Numbered from the stretch's first letter, positions 1 to 8,339 are shown. The stretch: DNA of 46,643 bases from JAVXTH01 sp036642795 (GCA_036642795.1 JAVXTH010000008.1:1-46643), one strand, 5' to 3'. A program made the numbers and translations. Notes: generated by a model from the sequence alone, not told the origin.

Positions 1-306
1 ATCGCTCAAGCACGTACGGCTTATGTTGCTGCACAAACTGTAGCAATCAAAGAAACGGCAAAAGATCCTGCATTTAAAGGTAGTGAAATCAAATTGGGAA
101 CGAAAGATGAAAAAGGAAGCATTTTAAAATACTTAGGAACTAATACAAAAGTCGCAAGTATTGCGGTAACAGATGGTGATATGAATAAAGAAGCAATTAC
201 AAAGGCAACGGTAACTGTAAAGAAAGCTGTGGCAGATACTAAAGCAGCATACACTGTTATTTTTGAAGATGGAAAAGAACCCGTTGTATCAACGATAAAA
301 CCTTAA
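1..306 (+). CDS. Type IV major pilin, 5' end cut by window edge
   Basis: The reading frame is open from base 1 to the TAA at 304-306, giving 101 C-terminal residues. The N-terminal leader and hydrophobic helix lie outside the window. The first residues (IAQARTAYVAAQTVAIKETA) match almost exactly the region just after the hydrophobic helix of the next gene (458-904), and the DNA is nearly identical there. This is therefore a tandem copy of the same major pilin. Only the globular domain is visible; it diverges from the second copy mainly around KGSEIKLGTKDEK and at the C-terminus (VVSTIKP). It would be processed by the PilD encoded downstream and polymerised into the pilus fibre. A hairpin follows the stop and recurs after the second copy. 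Confidence 0.85.
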   Translation: MAQARTAYVAAQTVAIKETAKDPAFKGSEIKLGTKDEKGSILKYLGTNTKVASIAVTDGDMNKEAITKATVTVKKAVADTKAAYTVIFEDGKEPVVSTIKP

Positions 307-325
307 ACTTTTATCAATATTAATA

Positions 326-351
326 GCATTTCTCTTTTACAAGGGAAATGC
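326..351 (+). other. 3' hairpin after first pilin
   Basis: GCATTTC (326-332) pairs with GAAATGC (345-351) around a short loop. No T-tract follows, so it is a poor intrinsic terminator. The same hairpin recurs at 929-956 after the second pilin. An mRNA-stabilising or partial-termination role is inferred. Confidence 0.55.
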
Positions 352-457
352 AATTAATAAAAATGAAGTAGGATAAATAAAAGATTTAAGAAATGCAAAA
401 TCATAAATTATTTGGGATATTTGATGCATTTTAAAACTTAAAAAGGAGAATTTTATT

Positions 458-904
458 ATGAAGAAATTACAAAAATTCAAAAAAGATGTAAAAGGATTCA
501 CATTAGTAGAAATTATTGTTGTTTTATTAATCATTGCGATTTTAGCGGCAATTGCAATTCCTACTATGATCGGCTATGTAGACGAAGCAAAAGAGAGTGA
601 GTATATCGCTCAAGCACGTACGGCTTATGTTGCTGCACAAACAGTAGCAATTAAAGAAACGGCAAAAGATCCTGAATTTAAAGGCAGTGGAATTGTATTA
701 GGAAAAGATGCGAAAGCCAAGGGAAGTATTTTAAGATACTTAGGAACTAAAACTAAGGTCACAAGTATTACAGTAGCAGATGGTGATATGAATAAAGAAG
801 CAATTACTAAAGCAACGGTTGGTGTTGCGAAAACTGCTGGTGGTGCGGAAGCATATACTGTCGTATTTGCAGATGGGCAAGAACCTGTAGTTAAAAATAA
901 ATAA
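458..904 (+). CDS. Type IV major pilin (prepilin), copy 2
   Basis: A 148-residue class III prepilin. It has a short basic leader (MKKLQKFKKDVKG), a PilD cleavage site G|FTLVE with glutamate at mature position 5, and then a hydrophobic helix (residues 14-35) that would pack in the pilus core. The C-terminal domain is small and lysine-rich with no visible cysteine pair. An AAAAAGGAG ribosome binding site precedes the ATG. The post-helix segment is almost identical to the truncated gene at 1-306 and close to the third pilin at 1114-1527, so this is a tandem pilin array at the head of the pilus operon. It is probably the main fibre subunit; which of the three copies dominates cannot be told from sequence. 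Confidence 0.9.
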   Translation: MKKLQKFKKDVKGFTLVEIIVVLLIIAILAAIAIPTMIGYVDEAKESEYIAQARTAYVAAQTVAIKETAKDPEFKGSGIVLGKDAKAKGSILRYLGTKTKVTSITVADGDMNKEAITKATVGVAKTAGGAEAYTVVFADGQEPVVKNK

Positions 905-928
905 CCTTACTCTTTAATTCAATCAAAT

Positions 929-956
929 AGCATTTCTCTTTTACTAGGGAAATGCT
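929..956 (+). other. 3' hairpin after second pilin (repeat of 326-351)
   Basis: AGCATTTC (929-936) pairs with GAAATGCT (949-956). The loop sequence is almost the same as in the 326-351 hairpin, so gene plus hairpin appear to have been duplicated as a unit. There is no following U-run. Confidence 0.55.
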
Positions 957-1113
957 ATCGATACGAATGGCAGTATGTTTCATGAATAAATATTATTCAT
1001 AAAAGATGAATCAGACTGTTATCAAAATGAAGAATTAACAAAACGGCAATTAAGTAATGGGGGATTATGGAATTGCTTTGTGATAAGGCATTAAATTGAA
1101 GGGGAGAAGTTAA

Positions 1114-1527
1114 ATGAAAAGACTTAAGCAATTCAAAAAAGATGTAAAAGGATTTACCTTAGTCGAGATTATTGTTGTACTTTTAGTTATAGCAATACTT
1201 GCAGCAATCTCAATACCGACGATGATTGGTTATGTGGAAGAAGCTCGTGAAAGCGAATATATTGCACAAGCACGTACTGCTTATGTTGCTGCACAAACAG
1301 TAGCAATTAAAAGAGTAGCAAAGGATCCTGGCTATAACGTTAAAAGAATTGTTAAGAAAGATGTTAAAGATTATCTTGGAACAAATTCAAAGGTTGATAG
1401 TTTTACAATCGTGACTTTTGAAAAAGAAGTAATAACAAAAATAGCGGTTAGGGTAGCAAATGAATACGAAGTGACGTTTCAAGAAGATAAGGAAGTTGTT
1501 GTGAAAAAGGACAATAAACGGCCTTAG
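1114..1527 (+). CDS. Type IV pilin (prepilin), copy 3
   Basis: A 137-residue prepilin with leader MKRLKQFKKDVKG, cleavage site G|FTLVE (E5 present) and a hydrophobic helix ending in a conserved proline, like its upstream neighbour. The region after the helix (EYIAQARTAYVAAQTVAIK) is shared with the other two copies. The C-terminal half is divergent, shorter and richer in valine and lysine. A GGGGAGAAG ribosome binding site precedes the ATG. The gap to pilin 2 is 209 bases and contains a small hairpin (982-1000). It could be an alternative or minor fibre subunit. The divergence in the exposed domain combined with identity in the core is the usual pattern for antigenically diversifying pilins. 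Confidence 0.88.
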   Translation: MKRLKQFKKDVKGFTLVEIIVVLLVIAILAAISIPTMIGYVEEARESEYIAQARTAYVAAQTVAIKRVAKDPGYNVKRIVKKDVKDYLGTNSKVDSFTIVTFEKEVITKIAVRVANEYEVTFQEDKEVVVKKDNKRP

Positions 1528-1570
1528 TTGATACATAATTTTTGTAACTTTTATTTAAAGTAGTATAAAT

Positions 1571-1605
1571 AAATCCCCGACCCACAAATAAAGGGCTGGG
1601 GATTT
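1571..1605 (+). other. GC-rich hairpin between pilins and pilD
   Basis: AAATCCCC (1571-1578) and CCC (1581-1583) pair with GGG (1593-1595) and GGGGATTT (1598-1605), leaving a symmetric two-base internal loop. It is the most stable hairpin in the pilus operon. No T-run follows, so it may act as an attenuator or a 3' stabiliser that keeps pilin mRNA more abundant than assembly-gene mRNA (inference). Confidence 0.6.
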
Positions 1606-1634
1606 AACCATATATAAAGGGAGGAGATTACTAG

Positions 1635-2396
1635 ATGCCTTGGTATTTACTAGTTATCTATTTGTATATCTTTGTGGTTGGTATTGTTATCGCTAGTTTT
1701 ATGAATGTAGTAATCTATCGAGTGCCACTTAATATATCGGTTGCGAAAGGACGATCCTATTGTCCAAATTGCAATCATAGCTTAAAAGCAATTGATTTAG
1801 TTCCTGTCTTTAGTTATTTATTTTTAGGTGCTAAATGTCGTTATTGCCATAAACCAATATCATTTCGCTATCCATTTGTAGAGCTATGTGGTGGAGTTCT
1901 AGCGGTTCTATTGTTTCATCATTTTCCATTTGATTGGATTGTTATTCCAAGTTTTATAATTTTTATGATTTTACTTGCAATTGCATGGATTGATTATGAT
2001 ACAATGATAATACCAAATGTATTACAATTGTGGCTCATTCCTTTTATTATATGGATTGTTTGCTTAACAAATGATGTAACATTGATATCTCGTTTGATTG
2101 GAATGGTGAGTGTCAGTGGATTTATGATTTTAATGAATCTAATTGTAAAGAACAGTTTTGGTGGTGGCGATGTTAAGTTGATGGCCCTTTGTGGATTTTT
2201 ATTAGGTTGGAAAAACACTATCTTATCAATGTTTATCGCAGTCTTTATCGGTGGTATTTATGCTGTTTATCTACTGATTAAAAAGAAACAGAAAAAAGAA
2301 GCACATTTTGCTTTTGGACCATTTCTAGTAGTTGCCATTATGATAAGCTATCTATATGGAACAGGTATTATTAGTTGGTATTTTAATTTATTTTAA
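1635..2396 (+). CDS. pilD: Prepilin peptidase / N-methyltransferase
   Basis: A 253-residue polytopic inner-membrane aspartyl protease. It cleaves the short basic leader of prepilins at the G|F/S/M bond and, in this family, usually N-methylates the new N-terminus. The N-terminal part carries the four zinc cysteines in two CxxC pairs (C43, C46, C68, C71) typical of the methyltransferase domain. The catalytic aspartates are in WIDYDTMIIPN (D120) and in the GGGD motif (D179). About seven hydrophobic segments follow the expected layout and the length matches the family. A GGGAGGAG ribosome binding site precedes the ATG. It is placed between the pilin array and pilC and serves all six prepilins in this window. 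Confidence 0.95.
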   Translation: MPWYLLVIYLYIFVVGIVIASFMNVVIYRVPLNISVAKGRSYCPNCNHSLKAIDLVPVFSYLFLGAKCRYCHKPISFRYPFVELCGGVLAVLLFHHFPFDWIVIPSFIIFMILLAIAWIDYDTMIIPNVLQLWLIPFIIWIVCLTNDVTLISRLIGMVSVSGFMILMNLIVKNSFGGGDVKLMALCGFLLGWKNTILSMFIAVFIGGIYAVYLLIKKKQKKEAHFAFGPFLVVAIMISYLYGTGIISWYFNLF

Positions 2397-2409
2397 ACAG
2401 GAGGATTCA

Positions 2410-3603
2410 ATGCCATTATATCAATATAACGCAAAAGATATTAACGCAAAAAAGCAAAAAGGAAAACGAGAAGCAAGAGATGAACAGCAACTCGTTGTTT
2501 TGTTGCGTGAAGATGGCTTGTATTTAACTGAATTTGAAGAAGTAGTTCAAGATAATGAAAAAGGTTATCGTTTTAAATTAAATGATTTATCTGAATTTTC
2601 ACGTCAAATTGCAACGATGTTAGGATCGGGTGTTTCTTTAATTAAAGCTTTAAAAATTATTATTGATCGTACCCAAAAAAAGAAACAAAAAGAAATCTAT
2701 GAAGGTATCTATCGTAAATTAAGCCAAGGAGAAGCATTATCAGATGCTTTATCATCACAGGGAAAAGCCTTTCCAAAGTTAATGATCAACATGTTTAAGG
2801 CTGGCGAAAGTAGTGGGCAGTTAGAAAAAACCGCAATGAAATTATCCATTCAGTATGAGAAAGATTATAAACTGAACAATAAAATGAAAACAGCAGCTAT
2901 GTATCCTTTGGTTTTAATTGTTGTCACAATCATTGTTTTGCTTATTATCTTTATTGGCGTATTACCATCCTTCTTTGATTTATTTCAACAAGTGGAATTA
3001 CCACTTATAACGAAAATATTAATCTTCATTAGTAATGCGATTACATCTTATTGGTATTTTGTTTTATTATTCTTTGTTTTATTCGTTGCTTTGTTAATCT
3101 ATTTAGCGAGAAAGCCGCGGATTAAAATAAAAATTGATGAAGCTAAAGTGCGAATGTGGAAAATTGGAAAGTTATTTACGACTTTATATACAGCTCGTTT
3201 TGCACGTACCTTATGTTCCTTATATACCAGTGGTATTCCCATTGTTCAATCTCTTCAAGTAGTGAGAGATACGATGAATAATAGTTATATTGAATCACAG
3301 TTTCCAGAATTAATTAATAAAGTAAAACGAGGTGAATCCTTGTCTTCCGCTTTAGGAAATGTAAAAGGATTTGATTTAAAATTATCGTCAATGGTCTATG
3401 TTGGAGAAGAAAGTGGTAAGTTAGAAGCAATGCTAGAATCGCTTGCAAATGACTTTGATTATGAAGCACAAGAAGCATCCACAAGACTTGTGACAATCAT
3501 GGAACCAGTTTTAATTGTTATTATGGCAATTATCATTGGCTTTGTAATGATATCAGTTATGTTACCAATTTATACGATGTATCAAAACGTTGGATCAATG
3601 TAG
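2410..3603 (+). CDS. pilC: Type IV pilus inner-membrane platform protein PilC (GspF family)
   Basis: A 397-residue platform protein that transmits the motion of the PilB/PilT motors to the pilin-inserting machinery. It has two T2SSF/GspF domains (roughly residues 45-170 and 250-375), each ending in long hydrophobic segments (about 160-200, 205-230 and 365-395). The FSRQIATMLGSGVSL and FARTLCSLYTSGIPI stretches are the matching conserved starts of the two domains. The start at 2410 is chosen because an AGGAGG sits six bases upstream. An earlier in-frame start (2356) would overlap pilD and lacks a ribosome binding site. Only 13 bases separate it from pilD, and pilMN follows after 14. Confidence 0.93.
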   Translation: MPLYQYNAKDINAKKQKGKREARDEQQLVVLLREDGLYLTEFEEVVQDNEKGYRFKLNDLSEFSRQIATMLGSGVSLIKALKIIIDRTQKKKQKEIYEGIYRKLSQGEALSDALSSQGKAFPKLMINMFKAGESSGQLEKTAMKLSIQYEKDYKLNNKMKTAAMYPLVLIVVTIIVLLIIFIGVLPSFFDLFQQVELPLITKILIFISNAITSYWYFVLLFFVLFVALLIYLARKPRIKIKIDEAKVRMWKIGKLFTTLYTARFARTLCSLYTSGIPIVQSLQVVRDTMNNSYIESQFPELINKVKRGESLSSALGNVKGFDLKLSSMVYVGEESGKLEAMLESLANDFDYEAQEASTRLVTIMEPVLIVIMAIIIGFVMISVMLPIYTMYQNVGSM

Positions 3604-3617
3604 GAAGGAGAAAGATC

Positions 3618-5150
3618 ATGGCAAAAGAAACCGTAGTATATATATCAAATGAGAAACTACATGTCATTAGTGGCACCTTTAAACGTGGCAATTTGAATGT
3701 TGACTATAGTGATCGTTTAGAACTTAAAAATGGTACTATGTTAAATGGCGTTATTATTGATGAAGCGGCTTTGATAAGCGTTTTAGAAGAATTAAAGAAT
3801 TTATCGATTACGCATGTGAAAGTTGTATTAAATAGTAGCAATCTTCTTTTGAAAAGTGAAATTGTCCCCCACATGACCCATCGTGAATTATTACGTTTCA
3901 CAAGAGATGAACTATCCTTTATGGAAGCTGCTTCTCAAGAAATTCAATACGATTATGCTTGGATGAATGATCATATTGATGAATCAAATGGTAGTCGAAT
4001 CTTATGCTGTGGAGCTGAATTAAAACTCATTCAAAGTTATCTTGATATCTTTGAACAAGTAGGCATTAAAATTGATGCAATCGATGTTTCAATTAATGCT
4101 ATTTCTAAATTAACTGCTTCGATGAAAGAATTAGAGAATAAAACGTATGTTATTTCAGTTTTAGAGGGTATGAATCTAACTTCTATTTTGTTTTATAAGA
4201 ATACTTATACTTTCTCGAAACAAACACGTTTATTTTCAACCCCTCAACAAGATAGTTATCTAACTGAAATAACAAATAATATTTCACAGTTATTACAGTT
4301 CCTACATACTCAATATCAAGATACAAAATTAGATACAATTTATTTTAGTGGTTTAAAAGAAGAAGAAATATATGGAGCATTACAAGAAACATTACAAGTA
4401 GAAATAGCTACGTTTCCTGAAGCAAGTAATGTAATAGCAACTTCAATTGATCATAAAATGCACCTTCAAGATTATATAACTTGTTGTGGATCATTAATTA
4501 CACGTAAAAATAAGAATAAAAAGGATATCAATCTTGTTACGGCAATCCAACAAGAACTAGAAGAATCAAAATGGAAACCATATGCTACTTATGCGATTTT
4601 ACCTTTGGCTTTAGTTCTTATCTTTACAACTACGTTTGGCTATCAATTTGCGAAAGCAAATAGCTTGGCGAATGATTTAGATGATAAAAAACATGAATTA
4701 GCTTTGTTAACTAAGAAAATAAATAATAAAGAAGATTTATTAAAAATACAAGATTATCAAGTTCTTCAACAAAAAACCTTAGATTTAAAACAAATACAGA
4801 AAAACATTATGAGTTATCCTGATATCTTCTCACAAGCAATCTTACAGATTGAAGGTTTAAGTGGATATTCAATCGACTTACAAAATGTTAGTTATGGAAG
4901 AGGGGATGGCACGATTATTATTCATGCGCAATCCGCTAAGGTTGGCGATGCAGCTAAATATGTTGGTCGTTTAAAACAAACTGGTTTCTTTAAAGATGTT
5001 GTTTATACTGGTTATAACCTAATTGAAACAACCAAGGAACAAGAAGAAACACAAGGACCAGATAAAGAAGACAAGGAAGCTACTCCCGTTGTGAGTGAAG
5101 AAGCTTACAATATGGAAATTACTTGTTTCTTAAAGGTGGTGCAATTATGA
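3618..5150 (+). CDS. PilM-PilN fusion, type IV pilus alignment protein
   Basis: This 510-residue protein appears to join two normally separate pilus proteins. Residues 1 to about 310 are a PilM-like, actin-fold domain that starts with a short beta strand (VVYISNEKLHVI) and contains no membrane segment. A single transmembrane helix lies at about 321-344, followed by a lysine-rich coiled coil and a C-terminal PilN-like periplasmic-type domain to about 470, then an acidic linker and a short strand. In most T4P systems cytosolic PilM binds the N-terminal tail of PilN; here they are covalently linked. The gene overlaps pilO by ATGA at 5147-5150, indicating coupled translation. The PilM/PilN assignment rests on architecture and operon position more than on sharp motifs. 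Confidence 0.75.
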   Translation: MAKETVVYISNEKLHVISGTFKRGNLNVDYSDRLELKNGTMLNGVIIDEAALISVLEELKNLSITHVKVVLNSSNLLLKSEIVPHMTHRELLRFTRDELSFMEAASQEIQYDYAWMNDHIDESNGSRILCCGAELKLIQSYLDIFEQVGIKIDAIDVSINAISKLTASMKELENKTYVISVLEGMNLTSILFYKNTYTFSKQTRLFSTPQQDSYLTEITNNISQLLQFLHTQYQDTKLDTIYFSGLKEEEIYGALQETLQVEIATFPEASNVIATSIDHKMHLQDYITCCGSLITRKNKNKKDINLVTAIQQELEESKWKPYATYAILPLALVLIFTTTFGYQFAKANSLANDLDDKKHELALLTKKINNKEDLLKIQDYQVLQQKTLDLKQIQKNIMSYPDIFSQAILQIEGLSGYSIDLQNVSYGRGDGTIIIHAQSAKVGDAAKYVGRLKQTGFFKDVVYTGYNLIETTKEQEETQGPDKEDKEATPVVSEEAYNMEITCFLKVVQL

Positions 5151-5710
5151 AAAAACTAACAAAACGTGAAATCTTACTCATATATATTTTAATTATTTTA
5201 ATTATTATCATGGGTGGTTGGTTTTTATTACTAAATCCAGCACTACAAAGATCGCATAAGCTTGCTCAGCAATTAGATCAAGTTAGTATGCAAGTAGATT
5301 CAATGAAGTTAAGTGATATGGAATTAAGCGATAAAGAAGTTGCTACGGCAACGAAAGAATATGAAAACGTAAAAACGAATTTTAATGAATTATTAACTTT
5401 AGAACAAATTGATGAAAAGCTTACCGCTTTAATTCTTAAATATCGATTTGAGCCTATTTCATTAAATATGGAACCAATTAAAAAAGAAGAAGTAAAACCA
5501 TTTAATTTAAGTGATAAAAAAAGTGAAGAAACAAAATCCCCTAAAATATTTGTCGCAAAGGTAGCGATGGAAATCGAAGGAACTTATCAACAATTAGCGC
5601 CACTTGTTGGTGAAGTAAAAGAATTACCAGGAATAAAGATTACTGCTTTTTCACAAACAAATGAAAGCGATCGAATTAGTATAGACTTTAATTGTTATAT
5701 GGTTAAATAA
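5147..5710 (+). CDS. pilO: PilO-like type IV pilus assembly protein
   Basis: A 187-residue single-pass membrane protein. It has a very hydrophobic helix at residues 10-30, a heptad-like coiled-coil region (about 35-95), a charged linker and a small C-terminal domain. This is the layout of PilO, which pairs with PilN to connect the motor platform to the pilus. The ATG at 5147 overlaps the preceding stop by four bases and has GGTGG upstream. A start 24 bases earlier is possible but would lie inside the pilMN frame. Sequence identity to known PilO is not obvious by eye, so the call leans on topology and on its place directly after PilMN. Confidence 0.7.
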   Translation: MKKLTKREILLIYILIILIIIMGGWFLLLNPALQRSHKLAQQLDQVSMQVDSMKLSDMELSDKEVATATKEYENVKTNFNELLTLEQIDEKLTALILKYRFEPISLNMEPIKKEEVKPFNLSDKKSEETKSPKIFVAKVAMEIEGTYQQLAPLVGEVKELPGIKITAFSQTNESDRISIDFNCYMVK

Positions 5711-5726
5711 TTGAGAGGTGTGTTGT

Positions 5727-6152
5727 ATGCAGAATGAGAAAGGATCAACCTTAGTCTGGGTCATGGGTGTTATGTTAATCCTACTGATTGTTGTTGGTGG
5801 GTCTCTTTCTTTGGCAACAAATTATCAAGCACGCACAATTGAAAACAACAAAGAACAACAAGCTTATGTAAGTGCCTATGCAATTAGTGATATGATTGTA
5901 AATGCAATTAATAAGAATGAAACAGATTTTATTCCAAATTCAAATCAAGTGATTGAGATAGAAAAAGTGGACCTTCCACAAACAATGGGAAGTGCAAAGG
6001 TTACCATTGAAAGAGTTCAAACCTTTTTATATGTATATATTACTTCTACCTATCAAGAACATCATTATGATTTGTTTTTAATTATGGAAAAAAGCAAGAC
6101 AAACAAATGGTCGGTTAAACACTATGAAAATAAAGCGAGGGATCAATTATGA
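5727..6152 (+). CDS. Minor prepilin, PilX/GspK-like, lacking Glu5
   Basis: A 141-residue prepilin-like protein with a short leader (MQNEKG), then STLVWVMGVMLILLIVVGG as the hydrophobic helix. The cleavage site G|STLV is recognisable, but mature position 5 is tryptophan instead of glutamate. In type II secretion and T4P, pseudopilins without E5 (GspK/PilX type) are thought to sit at the very tip of the initiation complex. The ATG at 5727 is preferred to a GTG at 5718 because GAGAGGTG lies six bases upstream. The globular domain is not recognised. It overlaps the next prepilin by ATGA, so these minor subunits are translationally coupled. Confidence 0.75.
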   Translation: MQNEKGSTLVWVMGVMLILLIVVGGSLSLATNYQARTIENNKEQQAYVSAYAISDMIVNAINKNETDFIPNSNQVIEIEKVDLPQTMGSAKVTIERVQTFLYVYITSTYQEHHYDLFLIMEKSKTNKWSVKHYENKARDQL

Positions 6153-6991
6153 AAAAACATAATGATGGCTCCACTTTAATTGAAGTGATGGTAGCAACTT
6201 GTATTTTAGTTTTCGTTGGGGTAATTTTCGCAAGTGGTTTTTATACGGTAGTAAAGTTAGTAAGTGATGGCAATCAAGTTCAAAAGGCAACCGATGAAAT
6301 GAGTTCCGTTATTCAAGGCGATAAAAATCCAAACGTAGAAGTAGTAAAAAGTAAAATCGATGTCAGCTTTAAAATAAAAGGAAAAGATACACCAATCATC
6401 AAACATGGTATCAAAGGTGTTTATTCATCGAAAACAAGCAGTGATGTTAACTTAGTAAGTATCATCGATAATAATCAACGATTGTATGATTATAAGGTTG
6501 AATTAAAGATGTATAAAGATATGAAAGAAATGCCAGAAACTAGAAGGAAAATGACTACAGAACAACAAATACAATATGGTATCTCTTGGCCTGGGAATAC
6601 CTACTTCGCAAATTACTTATATAAATATGTTTATAATTCAAATTTTCCTCAATTAAATGAGGGATTTGTTGATCAAATAAAAAAAATAAATCCCACGGAA
6701 ACAGGACCATTTTATATTCAACCATTTACCGGAACTAATTTTGTACCTTACGGATTAAATTCCACAACGGTTGTTTTTGCTATTAAAAGTGATAAGTCCG
6801 GCACGTGGTATACCAATTTAGTGTTTCATCAGGATGATAATGCTTGGTATTATAGTCAAAAAGGAGTAACACTAACCGATTTTAATAGCTATTTAAGTAG
6901 TGGAGCTCAACAATTGAGTTGGGCTCAATTCACCCAACAATTGCATAGTGGTAGCGATGGTTGGGTTAAATTAGACGATATTTATTATTAG
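6149..6991 (+). CDS. Minor prepilin / pseudopilin
   Basis: A 280-residue prepilin with leader MKKHNDG and the class III cleavage site G|STLIE, with glutamate at mature position 5 and a hydrophobic helix to about residue 32. The remaining 240 residues form a large domain rich in tyrosine, asparagine and tryptophan that I do not recognise. It is about twice the size of the major pilins in this window. It overlaps the upstream gene by four bases and is followed after 12 bases by the modular prepilin. By position it is probably a tip or initiation-complex subunit together with its two neighbours; that role is inferred. Confidence 0.8.
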   Translation: MKKHNDGSTLIEVMVATCILVFVGVIFASGFYTVVKLVSDGNQVQKATDEMSSVIQGDKNPNVEVVKSKIDVSFKIKGKDTPIIKHGIKGVYSSKTSSDVNLVSIIDNNQRLYDYKVELKMYKDMKEMPETRRKMTTEQQIQYGISWPGNTYFANYLYKYVYNSNFPQLNEGFVDQIKKINPTETGPFYIQPFTGTNFVPYGLNSTTVVFAIKSDKSGTWYTNLVFHQDDNAWYYSQKGVTLTDFNSYLSSGAQQLSWAQFTQQLHSGSDGWVKLDDIYY

Positions 6992-7003
6992 AAAGAGGTA
7001 AAA

Positions 7004-8302
7004 ATGGAAAGAATTAGAAACGAGAAAGGAATGACCTTAATTGAACTTGTTGTCTCATTATTAATTGCGGCAATTGTTTTTATGGCGGCTTCTACTTTCT
7101 TGTTTTCCTCAACTAATTTCTTTTCAAAGACGACCAATGATGATTTAGATAAAATGGTGAGTGATCAAGTATATCGTTTAATAAGTGATGAAATTCGGGA
7201 AGCCGATTATTTTGAAATATCGGATGTAGAAAAAACATTAGAAGCGAATATGCATGAATTTAAAGTAAGCGATGGAAAGTTATTTTGGGATAAAAAACAA
7301 GCATTTAATAATGATGTATATCATAATCATCAAGTAAAAATAAAAGCTAAGAAAATTGATGCGACGAAAATACAATTAATTGTGGAAATGATCCGAGATA
7401 ATGAATTGTCTTATTCACGAAAAGGGAGTTTTAATTTTAGAAATATTGAATTATTAGTGAATAAGAATGAAAGCACTGGAATTGTCGCAAAGGATATGGT
7501 TGAAATAGAGAATTGTTTCTTATATTACAAGAGCGAAAATGTTGAAGTAATTGAATATACAGGAACGGTTGAGGATGAAAAATATTGTAAGGATAGTAAC
7601 AATGATAAAGGTCCTTATAATTATAATAGTACTTATAAAAAAGGTGATTTTGTTACCTATCAAGGTGAATGGTATCGAGCTGTGATGGATATAACGAATG
7701 TGAATCAAAAACCTCAAACCGGTTTTGGTTGGAAGAAGATTAAAAAAACATGGGATAAGAAAAGCAGTTATCTTATGGGTGATGTGGTAATGTTTGAAAA
7801 TCAGTATTATGAGTGTTTGGTAAATTTATATAAACCAACTGGTAACAATCCACCAGCGACAAACGATGATTGGCAGTTGATTGATAAACCAGTTATTGAT
7901 GATGATTACATTGCTAAGGTTTGTCGAGTTGAAGTAATTGAATATTCAGGTACCGTTGAAGATGAAAAATATTGTAAGAATAGCATAAATGATAAAGGTC
8001 AGTATAATGAGAAAAATAAATATGAAGAAGGCGATTTCGTATTGTTCAACGATATATTATATCGAGTAACAGACGAAGATGAAGCAAATAGTAAAGGGGG
8101 ACCTAATAATCCCGGCTGGAAACGTATTGATAAAAATTATAATCGAGGTAGTTCTTATCTAGAAGATGATGTTGTTATTTATCAAAATATATATTATGAA
8201 TGTATCCGTGATAATTATTTCAAAAAGCCACCGAATAGTAGTTATTGGAAAAAACTTAATGTACCACCAAGTCCTGATATTAATGAGATATGTGATTATT
8301 AG
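7004..8302 (+). CDS. Modular prepilin with four CBM5/12-like C-terminal modules (candidate tip lectin)
   Basis: A 432-residue prepilin. The leader MERIRNEKG is followed by G|MTLIE with E5 and a hydrophobic helix to about residue 30; a pilin domain runs to about residue 178. The rest is an internal duplication, residues 180-308 and 309-432, each half beginning VEVIEYxGTVEDEKYCK. Each half holds two units of the form (S)-Y-x2-GD-x-V-x(4,5)-YYE/YRA ... P ... W-x2-(I/L). This is the aromatic pattern of family 5/12 carbohydrate-binding modules found on chitinases. Four such units in a row on a pilin suggest a glycan-binding tip subunit, similar in concept to modular pilins described in streptococcal T4P. 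It lies between the minor pilins and pilB. Ligand and fold assignment are inferences. Confidence 0.78.
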   Translation: MERIRNEKGMTLIELVVSLLIAAIVFMAASTFLFSSTNFFSKTTNDDLDKMVSDQVYRLISDEIREADYFEISDVEKTLEANMHEFKVSDGKLFWDKKQAFNNDVYHNHQVKIKAKKIDATKIQLIVEMIRDNELSYSRKGSFNFRNIELLVNKNESTGIVAKDMVEIENCFLYYKSENVEVIEYTGTVEDEKYCKDSNNDKGPYNYNSTYKKGDFVTYQGEWYRAVMDITNVNQKPQTGFGWKKIKKTWDKKSSYLMGDVVMFENQYYECLVNLYKPTGNNPPATNDDWQLIDKPVIDDDYIAKVCRVEVIEYSGTVEDEKYCKNSINDKGQYNEKNKYEEGDFVLFNDILYRVTDEDEANSKGGPNNPGWKRIDKNYNRGSSYLEDDVVIYQNIYYECIRDNYFKKPPNSSYWKKLNVPPSPDINEICDY

Positions 8303-8339
8303 ATTATGTGTATAATCTAGAAAGATAGGAGTGGATGAA

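Noticed and set aside
7540..8302. CRISPR-like or short tandem DNA repeats in the modular pilin gene
   Set aside because: The repeats are protein-domain duplications of about 380 bases within one frame, with no spacer structure.
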